A DNA stretch of 64,000 nucleotides from Phellopilus nigrolimitatus (GCA_021029095.1 JAJOHG010000019.1:124001-188000); one strand, 5' to 3'; positions 47,347 through 58,219 are shown, counted from the first letter of the stretch. Numbers and translations are program-made. Notes: generated by a model not told the origin, from the letters alone.

Positions 47347-49110
47347 ATGGCCAATCTTGATACTACGAGCAGTGGTCATCTTTTCTTCGACACAGACTCT
47401 AAAACCGTAATCAAAGCTCAAACGGAATCCGATGCGCTGCTCGCATCGTTCATGGTCGAAAGAAAAGGGCCTAATCGCAAAGGTCATATATTCGTAATCG
47501 ATGCTCTCTTAAATGTTGTCCGTGGTCCCGGCTTTAGGATGGAGTACATCGTTCTTCGGAACGGTAAAATCTTCTCCCAAATGAGGCGCAATAGCAGCAT
47601 TCTAGATGTCGGCACCTGTTTCTCCCCATTCACTGCCTTCTACCTCACGAAGCTCCTGCAAAATCCCGCTTTCAAGCCCGAGCAGGTAACTTTTCCAAGC
47701 GGCGTAGATATCCTTCTGCAGGTTGCAGCTTACAGGCGCATAGTGGCGAAGAAGCGATCCTTGACATACAACCCTAGTATGTCCGCCGTGCCTCAAATCA
47801 TATTGGAGCAAGTGGCTGGGCTGTTCGCAGATATGGATAGGGACACGCTGTCATCCAGAGAGTTTTGGCCAGACCCAGATCAGGATCTTTCTTCGCACGT
47901 CTTTTTTCTGGCGCGAAAGGAGCTCGGTGTCATGAGTCTTGTGCATCGTTCTTGGACAGAATCTGCACAACGTGCTATGCGTAGCATCGCGAGAGTAGTC
48001 GATCTCGACGGCTTGTATTCTTTCCTTCAGAGCCCTCTCTCTGGCCGTTGGACGCGTTCTCTTTTAATCGGACCTCGGTCAAAAAACGGGCCCTTTGTGG
48101 AGCCCACCTTGCAACGATTCGAAGCAATGCATCTTCTCAAGACCATTTTGTGCATCGCTCCGAAAATGAAGCTGTTATCAATACAGATGCAGTTTCTACC
48201 ATTAGAGCCTTTCTCTCTACGTAAAGAGGCACCTGCTTTCGTCCGCGAATTGGGTCGTTTGCGAAGTCTAAAAACCCTTCGCTTGGTTGCAATGGAAGAT
48301 TCGTTTGAACTCCTGCCAGAAGTCTGGACTGCTCTTGTCAATATGCCCCATCTCGAGTATTTGTTACTTCATGGTTTAGTGTGGCCATATAAAACCCCAT
48401 TTAGCACGTCCTTTTCTCCATCCACTGCGCCTCCGACCTTCTCCCTCAAATCTCTTAATCTCATATATAACTATAGGAAATTTGGGCTTTTTGGAGATGG
48501 GAGGTTCACAGCCGGGAGTGCGTTCAGTACTTGGCTCCTCCAAAACAATGACCAGTTGAACGAGTTCAGCCTCGATGCTCCATATTCACTCTTCTTCAAC
48601 GAGAGAGACGGGTCATGCACAACTTTTATACACGTTATGCAGCCGGTTCTTCCTCGGCTGAAGAGGCTCTCGCTTCATCTATGGCGCTATCAACAGGAAG
48701 TACCTCCAGGCTTCTCCGAGAGCTTTGCAAGGCATGTCCTTTTGCACGGCACCTCATTGATTTATCTAAAGTTCAACTTGTCGCTCACTCCTACCTGGCA
48801 GTCCGATATTGCACTAGCTCCTTATCTTCCGGCATCACTTGTAGAACTAGTTATTTATCTCACCGACATCCAACGGTTCCCCAATGATGCCAACGCTGCT
48901 ATTGACGATGGAAATCTGGGGAGTCGCGCGGATAGAAGTATCGGGGACATCTTACGCAGGTCGCCCTCGGCTCTGAAAAGGCTCAGAATCAAGCGCTCGT
49001 GTTCTCCTATCGAAGAGTTTGGACTTGATCTGGATGCATACCGCTGCGAAGTACCGGAATCTACCCTTTTCTGCTCGCAGAACGCAATTGACTTCAAATT
49101 CGATGTCTAA
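47347..49110 (+). CDS. F-box-like/LRR protein, 587 aa, single exon
   Basis: One uninterrupted ATG frame. The first 180 residues are a conserved head shared with two decayed copies in this window (QTESDALLASFMV, LLQNPAFKPEQVTFPSGVDI, LLQVAAYRRIVAKK). Then FLARKELGVMSLVHRSWTES is an F-box-like helix pair in the LVHRSWTE form that I associate with basidiomycete F-box proteins. The rest is irregular Leu-rich repeats (LGRLRSLKTLRLVAMED, MPHLEYLLLHGL, FSLKSLNLIYNY, LPRLKRLSLHLW). By family, such proteins supply substrate choice to SCF ligases; no target can be named. Lack of introns contrasts with nearly all other genes here. It lies just left of the inverted-repeat element. Confidence 0.78.
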   Translation: MANLDTTSSGHLFFDTDSKTVIKAQTESDALLASFMVERKGPNRKGHIFVIDALLNVVRGPGFRMEYIVLRNGKIFSQMRRNSSILDVGTCFSPFTAFYLTKLLQNPAFKPEQVTFPSGVDILLQVAAYRRIVAKKRSLTYNPSMSAVPQIILEQVAGLFADMDRDTLSSREFWPDPDQDLSSHVFFLARKELGVMSLVHRSWTESAQRAMRSIARVVDLDGLYSFLQSPLSGRWTRSLLIGPRSKNGPFVEPTLQRFEAMHLLKTILCIAPKMKLLSIQMQFLPLEPFSLRKEAPAFVRELGRLRSLKTLRLVAMEDSFELLPEVWTALVNMPHLEYLLLHGLVWPYKTPFSTSFSPSTAPPTFSLKSLNLIYNYRKFGLFGDGRFTAGSAFSTWLLQNNDQLNEFSLDAPYSLFFNERDGSCTTFIHVMQPVLPRLKRLSLHLWRYQQEVPPGFSESFARHVLLHGTSLIYLKFNLSLTPTWQSDIALAPYLPASLVELVIYLTDIQRFPNDANAAIDDGNLGSRADRSIGDILRRSPSALKRLRIKRSCSPIEEFGLDLDAYRCEVPESTLFCSQNAIDFKFDV

Positions 49111-49231
49111 TTTCAGCAGTTGATGAATGAAAGTGTGTCCATTTGTCTAGCTTTGAAGATCGAGTAGATCAATGAATACTCATTTTAATCAGTAAAAGTG
49201 AAGCAACGCACCATTTCGACTGCCTTCTTTA

Positions 49232-49604
49232 TGACGGTCGCTATCGGACAAAAAACATTTGACTTGGGGATTTTGGACTTTGACTTGGGAAATTCATCGA
49301 TGATCATCGATGATCATCGATGATCACTAGTGATCACTGGTGAAAACCAAGTCCAAGAGCTATTCATCGATGATCACTAGTGATCACTAGTGATCATCGA
49401 TGATCATTGATGAACGGAGACTTGGAATTCACTAGTCATCAATGATCATCAATGAAAAAAGGTATGTTTTCATTGATCACTAGTGATCACTAGTGATGAC
49501 TACTCATTGATGATCATCAATGATCATCAATGAGTAATGATTTTTACAATTCAAATCCTCAATCACTGTTCACTGATGATGAATGAAAACGACTTGAAAG
49601 GCCA
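49232..49604 (+). repeat. Left inverted-repeat arm with decamer array
   Basis: Begins with the terminal motif and runs through repeats of TGATCATCGA and TGATCACTAG. Each decamer holds the palindrome TGATCA and tandem units form nested palindromes (ATCGATGATCATCGAT). Spacer motif: ACTTGG/CCAAGT elements at intervals. Confidence 0.85.
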
Positions 49605-49679
49605 GTTTTATTACAAATATTCTCCTTTCCGACCAGACCCGACATCTCTATGACACATTGTTCCAAAGCTGCAGTCAGC

Positions 49680-50842
49680 GGTACGTCATAGGATAGACGC
49701 CAGAGCTCCAAGGCGAGCGCAGACTCTGATTGATATCTACCAGAAGCTTCAAGGTGAGTCCTCTGAGAATATATGCGACTACACTCAGGTGCCGCAGACG
49801 AAAGTCTGCTGGGCCTTCAATGCCTTGTGCGCGCAGTTCATTTTCGAAAGTTCAAGCTCTACCTCCGCGACGTGCGTTTCGGCGGACGGCCTTCGTGCAT
49901 TCTGAGATCGCGAGGGAGTACCTCACGGTCCTCGACCGCAAGGGCGCATGGGTGCGGGAGCTTGCTCTATTCGACGCACAGAGCGGGAACGTCCCCGCGC
50001 TTCCCGACGAGTTCATGCCCGAGCTGATGAAGTCACTCAAGGGCTTTCCCGGGATAACAAGCTTCACGTTGTTTACGCGTAATGTCGAAAGGCCCGTGCC
50101 CGCGGAGTTGTGGAACTTAATCCGGGACCAACGTGTCCAGTTTAATAGTCTCACTTCATAGGACATTGGACGCCTCCAGCTGGAGAAGGTACCCTTCCCA
50201 TCGATAGAATTAATTCGCTCACCCTGGAGCCACTATGCATACAGACAAAGCCATTCTTGCAGGTACGTCCTTTCTTACATTCGCAGCTTCATCGATCTTC
50301 GTGCTAACACGTTTCGTGACCACCGTGCAGCTCCGTGTAGTTCACGAGTACTTCGGATATGGCTGAGAGAAAGCAGACCTATACCCGTTCAAGCCGACCG
50401 CAGAAGACACGCACCTGCGCCGCATCGAAGTCGATATCTACCGCCACGGGGGAAGCTTCAAGGGCGAACCCACTGAGGCATAAATACGACTTCAGTCAGG
50501 TGCTGCAGATGAAAGTGAAGGTGAGCGTACACGGTCTCTGCGAATACAAGATGCACATTCCGGTGCGTTTTTTCAGTCTTGCTTTACTCGTAGCCATCAT
50601 GACTGATGGACACATAGTCAACGTGGAAGCATGTCAAATAGGTTCTCCCCAAACTGTTCGTGAACGATCTCTCCACGTTTGATGTCCGTCGCGTAGGTGG
50701 TAGCCCCGAAGCCATCATTGTACGCGAACTGCGGGAAGGCTGGACTCCAGTCCACCTGGAGGGGCAGACTCAAGATGACGAGGAACAGAGAGATATGAAC
50801 AACCACTACAGGTGGAAGACCTATATGCAGTTCGGCATGTAG
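49680..50842 (+). pseudogene. Decayed F-box/LRR-like gene inside the element
   Basis: Coding patches in changing frames: RRAQTLIDIYQKLQ before a GTGAGT donor at about 49750, then a frame with SLLGLQCLVRAVHFRKFKLY, then (other frame) FVHSEIAREYLTVLDRKGAW and FMPELMKSLKGFPGITSFTL to a stop at 50161. A Leu-rich patch follows (IGRLQLEKVPFP), then LRVVHEYFGYG directly before an in-frame TGA at about 50361. The tail is DDLSTFDVRRVGG-like. The composition is GC-rich and LRR-like, but the frame is broken at several points. Family is assigned loosely; substrate-receptor role is inferred only. Confidence 0.5.
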
Positions 50843-51148
50843 ATCAAGTATAGGGCGTAGTCACACTCTTGAACAAACCGCTGTCTAGATTTCTTTTCCA
50901 AACTAAACACCCAATCCTGTGAACATAACTTAGAGTGCCCCACGACGCGTTACTATGTCTTGCTTACGCGTTTTTCGCACTCTGAACCAACCCATAAATC
51001 TTTCAAGAAAATTTGAAATGCGTCCACTACTTATACAACAAGCACTGGAAGTACAGGAGAACAGCAGAATATATGTGATGCTAAATGCTAAATTGACAAT
51101 AGTATGATAGCGTACAGAAGTGACATTACGAGTAACACACGGGATAGT

Positions 51149-53242
51149 TCAGTACCGGCGGACTCCCTTTCGGATTATCCAGCTCTGCAACAATCCTGAG
51201 AAGCAACGAACGGTCAGGTAAAACGTGACACAGAGATATTTATTCTCACCTGAAGATCTGCATATCCACCTAAAATAAAATAAACCGAGTTGTAAGAATA
51301 AGAGACACAAAAACTTAAAGCACAAGAGAACAAAGTATTCACCGGCGCCTTGAAAACATAGAAGAAATGGGTGCGATCGTGCGCGTGCGCATTCAAGTTT
51401 TCGCACACACCGCAGAAATCCTTTGCTCAGTACACACAACGGGACCACTCGCCCTTGATGCGGTCCATGCAGTGGTCACACAGAGCCACATTGTGGTAGA
51501 GCGTCGCGTGACAAGCTGGGAGAGCAGATGCAAATACATCAGAAAAAGGGACGGGTTTTCCGGACATGGAAGGGCGTACGGACCTTTGGGATGAGAGGAG
51601 TTGAGTCGACTGCCGGCTGCCTGTACCTGACATCCGTGAACAGACGTTAGTTTACGAAACACAATATCTGAAGGAAATGCGATGGGAACGTACAGAATAG
51701 GCTTCAAGAACGGTGCCGCCGGTCGGGAACATCGAGGAAAGCGTGTGAAGGATGTATTTCGTGTACTTGGCTAGAAAAATGGGGGGAAGACAAGTTAAAG
51801 TACATAGAAGGACATTATGAATGGTGGAGACCACAGACCTGTAGCACGCGCAGTAGAGTACGAAGTTTTTGCACAATGCACGTCTCGAGGTACGCATGGC
51901 GGAAGTAGCCTTTCTGCCTCGGCTCCGCGTGCCGCACCTAGCTCAGCGTGCGCTGGTCCTCCGGTGAGGCCGAGGTCGGCTCGTTGGGCGCGGCACCCGC
52001 CAGCGCATGCACGCGCCGTCTCGAAGCAGCCCGGGTACAGCGCGTACCCGCCGTCGCCCGCGACCGTCGACGACAATGGCGCAAATGAGCGGAGGATGCG
52101 GAGGGGAGCATGGGCAGCGGGCGCGGGCGCGCGGGGAACGGCTTGCCGTTCGTGTGTGCGCGCGGTGGTACACGAGCGAGTCGAACATCGACACATCGAC
52201 GACATCGGCGCGCGCCTTGCCCTTTCCGTCCGCATAACCGTTCGCGTGCCCGTTCGCCCCGGCGCTCGCACGCGGGTGCAGCGTGCGCCTCCCGCATGTC
52301 GAGCACACGTAGCGGAATGCGTCGAGCAAAACGCCGCACACGGAGCAGTCCGTACACGCAGGCGGCACAAGCTTCCGGACCTCGGCCGGGGTATCCGCAG
52401 TGCGTGGAAGTGGGTCGGAGGTCGACGAGGACGCGGATTGGCGATTCGACGACGAGGGGTAGGGGTAGTCAGACGAGCCAGACTTGGACTGGGACTGCGC
52501 CAGTGTCTTCTGAAACGCAAGCCACTATTGCTTCAGATCGCGCCACTCCGCGACGCGGTGGCTGCAGTGCTCGCTGATGCTGACGTCGTCATGAGCAGCA
52601 GACGCAGACGCAGACGCAGACGCGGCGAACGACAAGTTTCCAGAGGTGTACGTGTAGTAATAGCGGCCGTTGTCCTGCTGCAGTGCGAGGTCGCCGTCAA
52701 ACGGGCTCTGAGCATCCAGATCGTCGCCGCTCAGCGCGAGCGAGGAACCATCGGAGACGACAGACTCGGGTGTCACGATGCCGTTGATAGCGCGCGACAT
52801 CTGGTCCCGCAGCCATTGCGTGTTTCGCTCGATGGGCTTGGAGGATTCGGACAGTTTCAGCTGCTCGAAAACTGCGGAGGGATCCGCGGGGTACCGCTCT
52901 TTTTTCAAGACGTTAGAACAAAACAAAACAAGAAACGAAACAGATATTTAGACGCCAAGGACGTACCATCGAACGCGCTTGCGTCAGACTCGGACTCAAG
53001 CCGGACAAGAAGTGGAATTCCTGCACTGTCGACCCGCTCCCGCCGTTCATGGCTGTCTTCCTCTTTTGCACGAGTAACCCGGTGTCTCTCGAACTGACAG
53101 TAACGATATCATCCTCCGGTTTGGTGCATGCCGCTGATCCAAATGAAAGAGTCATCGAAGAGCCGCTGCTATTGCAGTTCCTGTATTCGTCCAAGCTCGT
53201 GTCGGATAAACTTGGGCCTTCGTAGTCGACAGTGATGTTCAT
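51149..53242 (-). pseudogene. Decayed ZZ-type zinc-finger gene inside the element
   Basis: The strongest block is DERYPADPSAVFEQLKLSES and IERNTQWLRDQMSRAINGIV, then TPESVV. It is reached by an intron whose donor is GTACGT at 52966 and whose upstream exon reads GIPLLVRLESESDASAFD. Next come a Cys-rich zinc unit (CTDCSVCGVLLDAFRYVCST), a patch with SPEDQRTLS, FRHAYLETCIVQKL, and a last ZZ unit with CENLNAHAHDRTHFFYVFKA and PPVLNYPVCY at the end. In-frame TAG stops interrupt it at 52525-52527 and 51938-51940, and two +1 frame changes are needed between 52360 and 51960. ZZ fingers bind small peptide degrons or protein tails; homologues are conserved basidiomycete proteins of unclear role. The long plus-strand ORF over this region is a GC-rich shadow. 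Confidence 0.6.
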
Positions 53243-53449
53243 GCGCAGCGTAATATGTCAGCTTCCAAAGATGCATCCAGACAGGATAGACTTTTCAGAC
53301 GAGACGGGGAGGTCATTTCGAAAACTCAGGTTGGACGAGAGCGTGGGAACGAGGGCGGGTGTCCGCTCGATATCGCGTAACAGGACGAAGCAGAACGTCG
53401 ATCAAAGTTTGCGGCTGTGTTACTACTAAATATTAAATATTAGTCTTTT

Positions 53450-53874
53450 TTGTCGGATGATCTCGGATTTGAGGCATTCACCACTCATCAGTGAGTGGTG
53501 AACGCCAGTCAAGTCCATTCACTGATCATTGCTCATTTATGAGGGTTTTTTTTGGAATTGAATAAATAAAATTTCACTGTTCATCGATGACTGGTGAACA
53601 CTCAAGTCGAAGCACGACGTTCATTGATGATCACTGATGAACAATGAACCCAAGTCCCCATTCATTAATGATCACTAGTGATCACTAGTGAACGATGAAA
53701 ACCAAGTGCCCATTCATCAACGATCACTAGTGATCACTAGTGATCATCGATGAATAGCTCATGGACTTGGTTTTCACCAGTGATCACTAGTGATCACTAG
53801 TGATCATCGATGATCATCGATGATCATCACTATCTCAAGTCTAAGTCCACTATTTTGTCCAGTAACGACCGTCA
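53450..53874 (-). repeat. Right inverted-repeat arm with decamer array
   Basis: Inverted counterpart of the left arm. It holds the same TGATCACTAG/TGATCATCGA decamers, GGTTTTCACC and the outer terminal motif. The inner end also has a perfect hairpin at 53477-53502 (TTCACCACTCA-TCAG-TGAGTGGTGAA). Confidence 0.85.
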
Positions 53875-54205
53875 AACTTCTTAGCTCGTCAAATCCGAAA
53901 ATGTCCCGTCCATACTTCATTTTGGCATGCGCATACTTTCCCATCGGCGAGTTCCGTCTTTCTTGAGCGATTCTGCTGCTATATATTAAAAACACAGAAT
54001 TGAACACTGAGATTTATGATAACTGTCTTTCCGAAATCATTCTGATGTGTGATCGATTTTAGACAAATTTTTGAATGTGTTCGAATTGTACATGTACTTG
54101 AGACGCCACCGTGGCTGTGTTACGACCTACTTACGGTCGACAGAGAAACTTTGTTAGTCCTGATTCTTTGGCGGTTGGCGTTGCGATAACATACAAGTTG
54201 TTAAA
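53875..54205. other. Intergenic, NOP53 promoter side
   Basis: 0.33 kb outside the right repeat arm. Nothing recognised. Confidence 0.5.
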
Positions 54206-55851
54206 ATGGCCGTAACGACGATGAAGAAAAACACAATGATTAACAGGACCGGATCGCCCGCTCAGCACGCTCAACCGAGTCGAAAGGGAAAGAAAGCCTG
54301 GCGCAAAAATGTCGACATTGGCGAGGTCGAGACAAATATGGAGGAAATGCGCACGGAAGAGCGTGAAACCGGGTATGCTGCATATGCTTGCATGGGTCGA
54401 GAGAGAATCTTATATGTGAACTTATAGATCTAAGCTGCAGTCGAAGGCTAACGACGAATTGTTTCAAATCGATGTGAAGGGAGACGACAAAGGTACGTAC
54501 ACATTTCGTATGGCGAGTATCAGGTCATCTTATCAATGTGCAGTCCGAAAAAGTCTACCGAAATTCAACAAACTGCAGCTGTCGTACAACAAGGTACTCG
54601 CAGAGCGCTCAGCTGTTTCTGCCGTCTATTCCCGCCCGTCGACGTCCTCGAAAAAGCGCCCGCTCGTGAGCCATGAAGAAAAGTCTCGCCTTCTCCGCAT
54701 CGCGAAGCGGAAACGTCTCGGACCTCTGAACAGTATCGTCGACCATACAGAGCTTGGGCAGGGCAGCGCGATCCTCGAGCCGAGCCATGCAGTGAAGGAA
54801 AGCGGGAAGTACAACGTCTGGACTGCGGAGAAGGATGCAGCACACGAAGAGGATATCAGTGCGGAAAAGAGGGACTTTCTCCTTCCCCTCGTCGAAAAGC
54901 CTGCAATCAAACCACCGCAGGTACCCGATCCCCGTGCAACGATACTGCTCGCCGCAGTCGTCGCGCCGCACGCCGGTGCGTCGTACAACCCGCCCGCCGA
55001 GGCACACCAGGAGCTTCTCCGGCGCGCGAACGACAAGGCGGAGAAGCAGGAAAAGACACACGAACGATATGTTAGCATCAAGAATAGGATGGATGCCGCG
55101 CGGAAAACTCAGGCGAAAGATGTACAGCCAGGTATACCTCTGGGGATGGCGGTCGACGGTGATGCGGGTGCCAATGATGAGGCGACTGAGGGGGAAGACG
55201 AGGGTGCAGAGACACCCGTGTCAAGCAAGGCCTCCGTACGGAAGACGCAACAGCAGCGCAGAAAAGCCTCGAAGCTGCAAGCTGAGGTATGTATGTCGTC
55301 TTTGCGAGTCTTCTCCAAGCGCTAACGTCACTGCAGAAGCGCGCACTCGCCGAGCGCGCAGCGAAAAAAAGGTTCCTTGGCTCCCTGAGTACGCTCAAAG
55401 CCCTCCGCACCTCCGTCGACAAGTCGCTCTCCAGGCACGGGCAGGTACGACTTCAGCGGCGCTTGGTGCTGCAGGAAAAGCTGCGGCAGTCAGGCCTGGC
55501 TGGCAGTCGGCTCGGAAAGCACATCGTGCGGGAGGGTGAGCGGAGGTACAGCTGGGCGAGGACTTGAGCGAGAGCTTGCGCGGTTTGAAGGTGAGCTTTT
55601 AATACGCAACTTTATGCTACAGGAAACTCTCAACTTATGTTTTGATCATTTTAGGTGGAAGGCAATCTATTCAGAGATCGCTTCCTCAGCCTACAGCATC
55701 GTGCGCTACTGGAACCCCGTGTACCTGTTTTGTATGATTTCAAATCTATTATCTCCTTTTCTTTTAAGCTCATTCCTATTATGCCAGACCGAAAAGGCGC
55801 CGTCCGAAGATGAAGGAGGTGGAAAAGTTCGCCTGGAAGCGATTCGAGTGA
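54206..55851 (+). CDS. NOP53: Ribosome biogenesis protein NOP53 (one apparent missing base)
   Basis: Exons 54206-54372, 54428-54492, 54544-55286, 55337-55590, 55655-55731 and 55788-55851. Family marks: basic head (SRKGKKAWRKNVDIGEVE), RKSLPKFNKLQL, AVKESGKYNVW, VPDPRATILLAAVVAPHAGA and SYNPPAEAHQELL. Then come a basic coiled coil (KRALAERAAKKRFLGSLSTL), GLAGSRLGKHIV, LGEDLSESLRGLK, EGNLFRDRFLSLQHRALLEP and a C-terminus MKEVEKFAWKRFE. NOP53 recruits the Mtr4/exosome to trim the 5.8S precursor and assists 60S assembly. Near 55541 one base appears to be missing: GGTGAG-CGGAGG should read with an extra G to join EGE to EVQLGEDL. Since the gene is normally essential, this is best explained as a consensus error in the sequence. 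Confidence 0.85.
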
Positions 55852-56172
55852 TCTTCCTTCTTCTACAATCTCTACTCGTGTAATTTGTTTTGCATCTGCT
55901 AGATCGTTATAGTACACAAAAAAGGCTATGCAGCCACAACATGAGCGAAAGTGACTTAGACGACAACGCACTATATATGTAGTCTGTCCGGAAGGATCGC
56001 GAGAAGACAGTACGAGACAACATATAAGCATTCAATATTAATATTAATTATCCCACGTGCTACAATTCCAAAAAATTCTTCGCCGAAAACCCGCAAGTGA
56101 AATGGGTATTATAAGATCGTGAGCATGGCTGCGTTTAGATCGTAAAGGCATTTCCGGTGCACAGCGCGTTAA
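55852..56172. other. Intergenic, convergent
   Basis: 0.32 kb between NOP53 and the transporter 3' ends; includes an AATATTAATATTAAT stretch near 56035. No gene. Confidence 0.5.
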
Positions 56173-58219
56173 TCAGGCTTTTTTCACATCGCCGTCCGCC
56201 ATCCTCTCTTCGTCACGCGTCTCCCGCGTGTCCTGGTCCTTACGCATTGCACGCTTCTCCGCCCGCAGTCGAGCGCTCTTCCGTATGCCGAAGCCGTCTG
56301 CGAAGACGGCCGTGACCTCCTCGAGGCTCAGACCGGCGGTCTCCGGATAGCAGAACAAGCAGAATAGCCAGCCTAGGAGACAGAGGCCGGCGTAGAAGCC
56401 GAACGAGCCTGAAGGCGTGATCTTGTCCATGAGCGAGAGATACGTCGCGCCGATGAGCAGGTTCGCGGCCCAGTTGACCGCCGTCGAGCAAGACGTGCCG
56501 ATCCCGCGCACGGAAAGCGCGAAAAGCTCGCCTTGCTGCGTTTCGAAAGGTGTTCGTCAGCATTCGTTTATTTTGGCGCTCCATGTTTGAACGCAATCAC
56601 CTGCCATGGGACGTTCCCGAGTCCGGTCGCATAAGACGCCACAAAAATGATCATCGAGGTGAGCACAACAGCTGACCACGATTTGGCATAATGCGTGCCG
56701 TCGACGAGCACGTCATTCGTGTTCTTTGTCAAGACTAGTGAACGAGACTCGATCAGACAAGGTAGTCCAAAGCCCTCGAAGGAAAGGAAGAAATGAAAAC
56801 CTACAGTGGAAGGCAATACTCGCGAGAGTGAGGCCGATAATCATGCCTGGCGCAGACCAGACCATGATTTTACGGCGGCCAATAATGTCGATGTACTTGA
56901 GCGCAAAGAGCGTGAAAAGGAAATTGGTACCCGCGATGATAAGACCGACGGCAGTCGGTTGGTTGAACCCGATCGACTTGAAGAGAGTCGCGGAATAGTA
57001 CATGAGCGTGTTGAAGCCACAGAGCTGCTGGAAAGCTTGGAGACCACATGCGACAACTTGGTAAAGAAAAAGAAAAAGGTGAATTAGGCCATGGCATTTG
57101 TCTGCAGGGATTCGAAGACATACTGAGGGCACGCCGGTTTACAGGGACAAGCACGATGGAGGATATACGCTGGAGAAGCGTGGTGGAGTTCGCGATTTCA
57201 ATGCTCTGCTGGACGGCTGCCTGGAGCACCTTGATCTTAAGCTTGATCTGTTCCTGAGTCGCATGAGAGTAGATCTTTCTTGCTATGGCCTCCGCTTCCT
57301 GTAGCCTTCCCTTTATGATAAGAACTCGAGGGGACTCCGGGAGGAGGAATAGGGTTATGAGCTGCAGACCGGCGGGGACGGCGCCGAGACCGACCATCCA
57401 GCGCCAACCGCCGCTCATGTTCTCGAAGGCTGCGCCAATGCCGTACGCAATGACCTGTCCAAGTGTGATCATGACGACGTTGAGCGTTACCATGCGCCCT
57501 CGCAGACGCGTGGGCGAGAGCTCCTGAATGTACAGCGGCGCGACGCATGAAGCGAGTCCGACGCCGAGACCGATGAGAAACCGACCGCCAATCTGCAGAT
57601 AGAATACGTATATTAGCGACTCTTCTTAAGTTCGTGGGATTTGTGGTGACTAACCATTGCAGAGACGGTGTGGCAGAGCGCCTGCCCGACTGCCCCGCCG
57701 ATGAAAATAGCATCGCCGATCCCGAGGACGGATTTCCTTCCGGTGTAGTCAGACAAAGCGCCTGCAATCAAGCCGCCTACGAGGGCACCGAGCGTTGTAG
57801 CTGAGGTGATGAGTTCCTAATTAAACAATTAACGCCAGCATCCAGGTGAGGGAGCTAAAGCTACCTTCTGGAGTGATGAGAGTTCAGTTGGTCCCAAATC
57901 TGAATTGATGGTGACAAGTGCACCGGAGATCACGCCGGTATCGTAACCTGTCAGATTCAGAGTGTATTCTGGCTAAGTCGCTTCTAGAGAAAGGGGAAGA
58001 CAGAGACTCACCGAACAGTAAACCAGATATGCTGCAACATAAAACAAGCAGCCAGATGAACCAGGTCGTGCGCTCTTCTCCCTCCGCGACAACGGTGAGT
58101 TCCGAAAGCTCGCCGTTCGCAATCTCCGCGAACGAATCGTCTTCGACCTTTAAGATGATGTCGGAGTCAGCTCTGCCCTTCGTCAGCGCCGACGGGAGCT
58201 CTAGGTCTGGTGAAGGCAT
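56173..58219 (-). CDS. MFS sugar transporter, myo-inositol (ITR) type
   Basis: Starts MPSPDLELPSALTKGRADSD with an acidic cytosolic head and has about twelve spans. Exons join cleanly: LLFGYDTGVISGALVTINSD spans intron 1, then ELITSATTLGALVGGLIAGA, LSDYTGRKSVLGIGDAIFIG and IGGRFLIGLGVGLASCVAPL. The sugar-porter signature ELSPTRLRGRMV and LPESPRVLI follow. The second half has ACGLQAFQQLCGFNTLMYYS, TGLGNVPWQQGELFALSVRG and PETAGLSLEEV. The combination (GYDTGVISGALV, CGFNTLMYYSATLF) is that of fungal inositol transporters rather than hexose carriers; substrate is inferred. Proton-coupled uptake at the plasma membrane is the family mechanism. The C-terminal tail is long and charged. Intact. A TATA-like box is at 58358-58364. 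Confidence 0.88.

Larger units (their letters stand above)
49232..53874. mobile_element. Inverted-repeat-bounded segment, probable non-autonomous DNA transposon with captured genes
   Basis: The two ends are inverted copies of each other. The left terminus TGACGGTCGCTATCGGACAA (49232-49251) matches the reverse complement of the right end, TGACGGTCGTTACTGGACAA (53855-53874), with four differences in 20. Inside both termini lie long arrays of TGATC-centred decamers, and the sequence GGTGAAAACCAAGTCC plus GAGCTATTCATCGATGATC recurs in inverted orientation. The segment is about 4.64 kb. It contains no recognisable transposase, only a decayed F-box/LRR-like gene (plus) and a decayed ZZ zinc-finger gene (minus). 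I found no convincing target-site duplication. Two independent insertions in opposite orientation are the alternative, but the terminal motif occurs only at the outer edges, which favours one unit. Confidence 0.62.

Noticed and set aside
51817..53097. A 426-codon open frame on the plus strand
   Set aside because: It is the GC-rich antisense of the ZZ-finger gene, is Arg/Ala-rich and has no domain; the minus strand carries the recognisable protein.
49225..53885. Target-site duplication next to the inverted repeats
   Set aside because: Left flank ends CTTCTTTA and right flank starts AACTTCTT; no exact direct repeat at the predicted ends, so no duplication is claimed.
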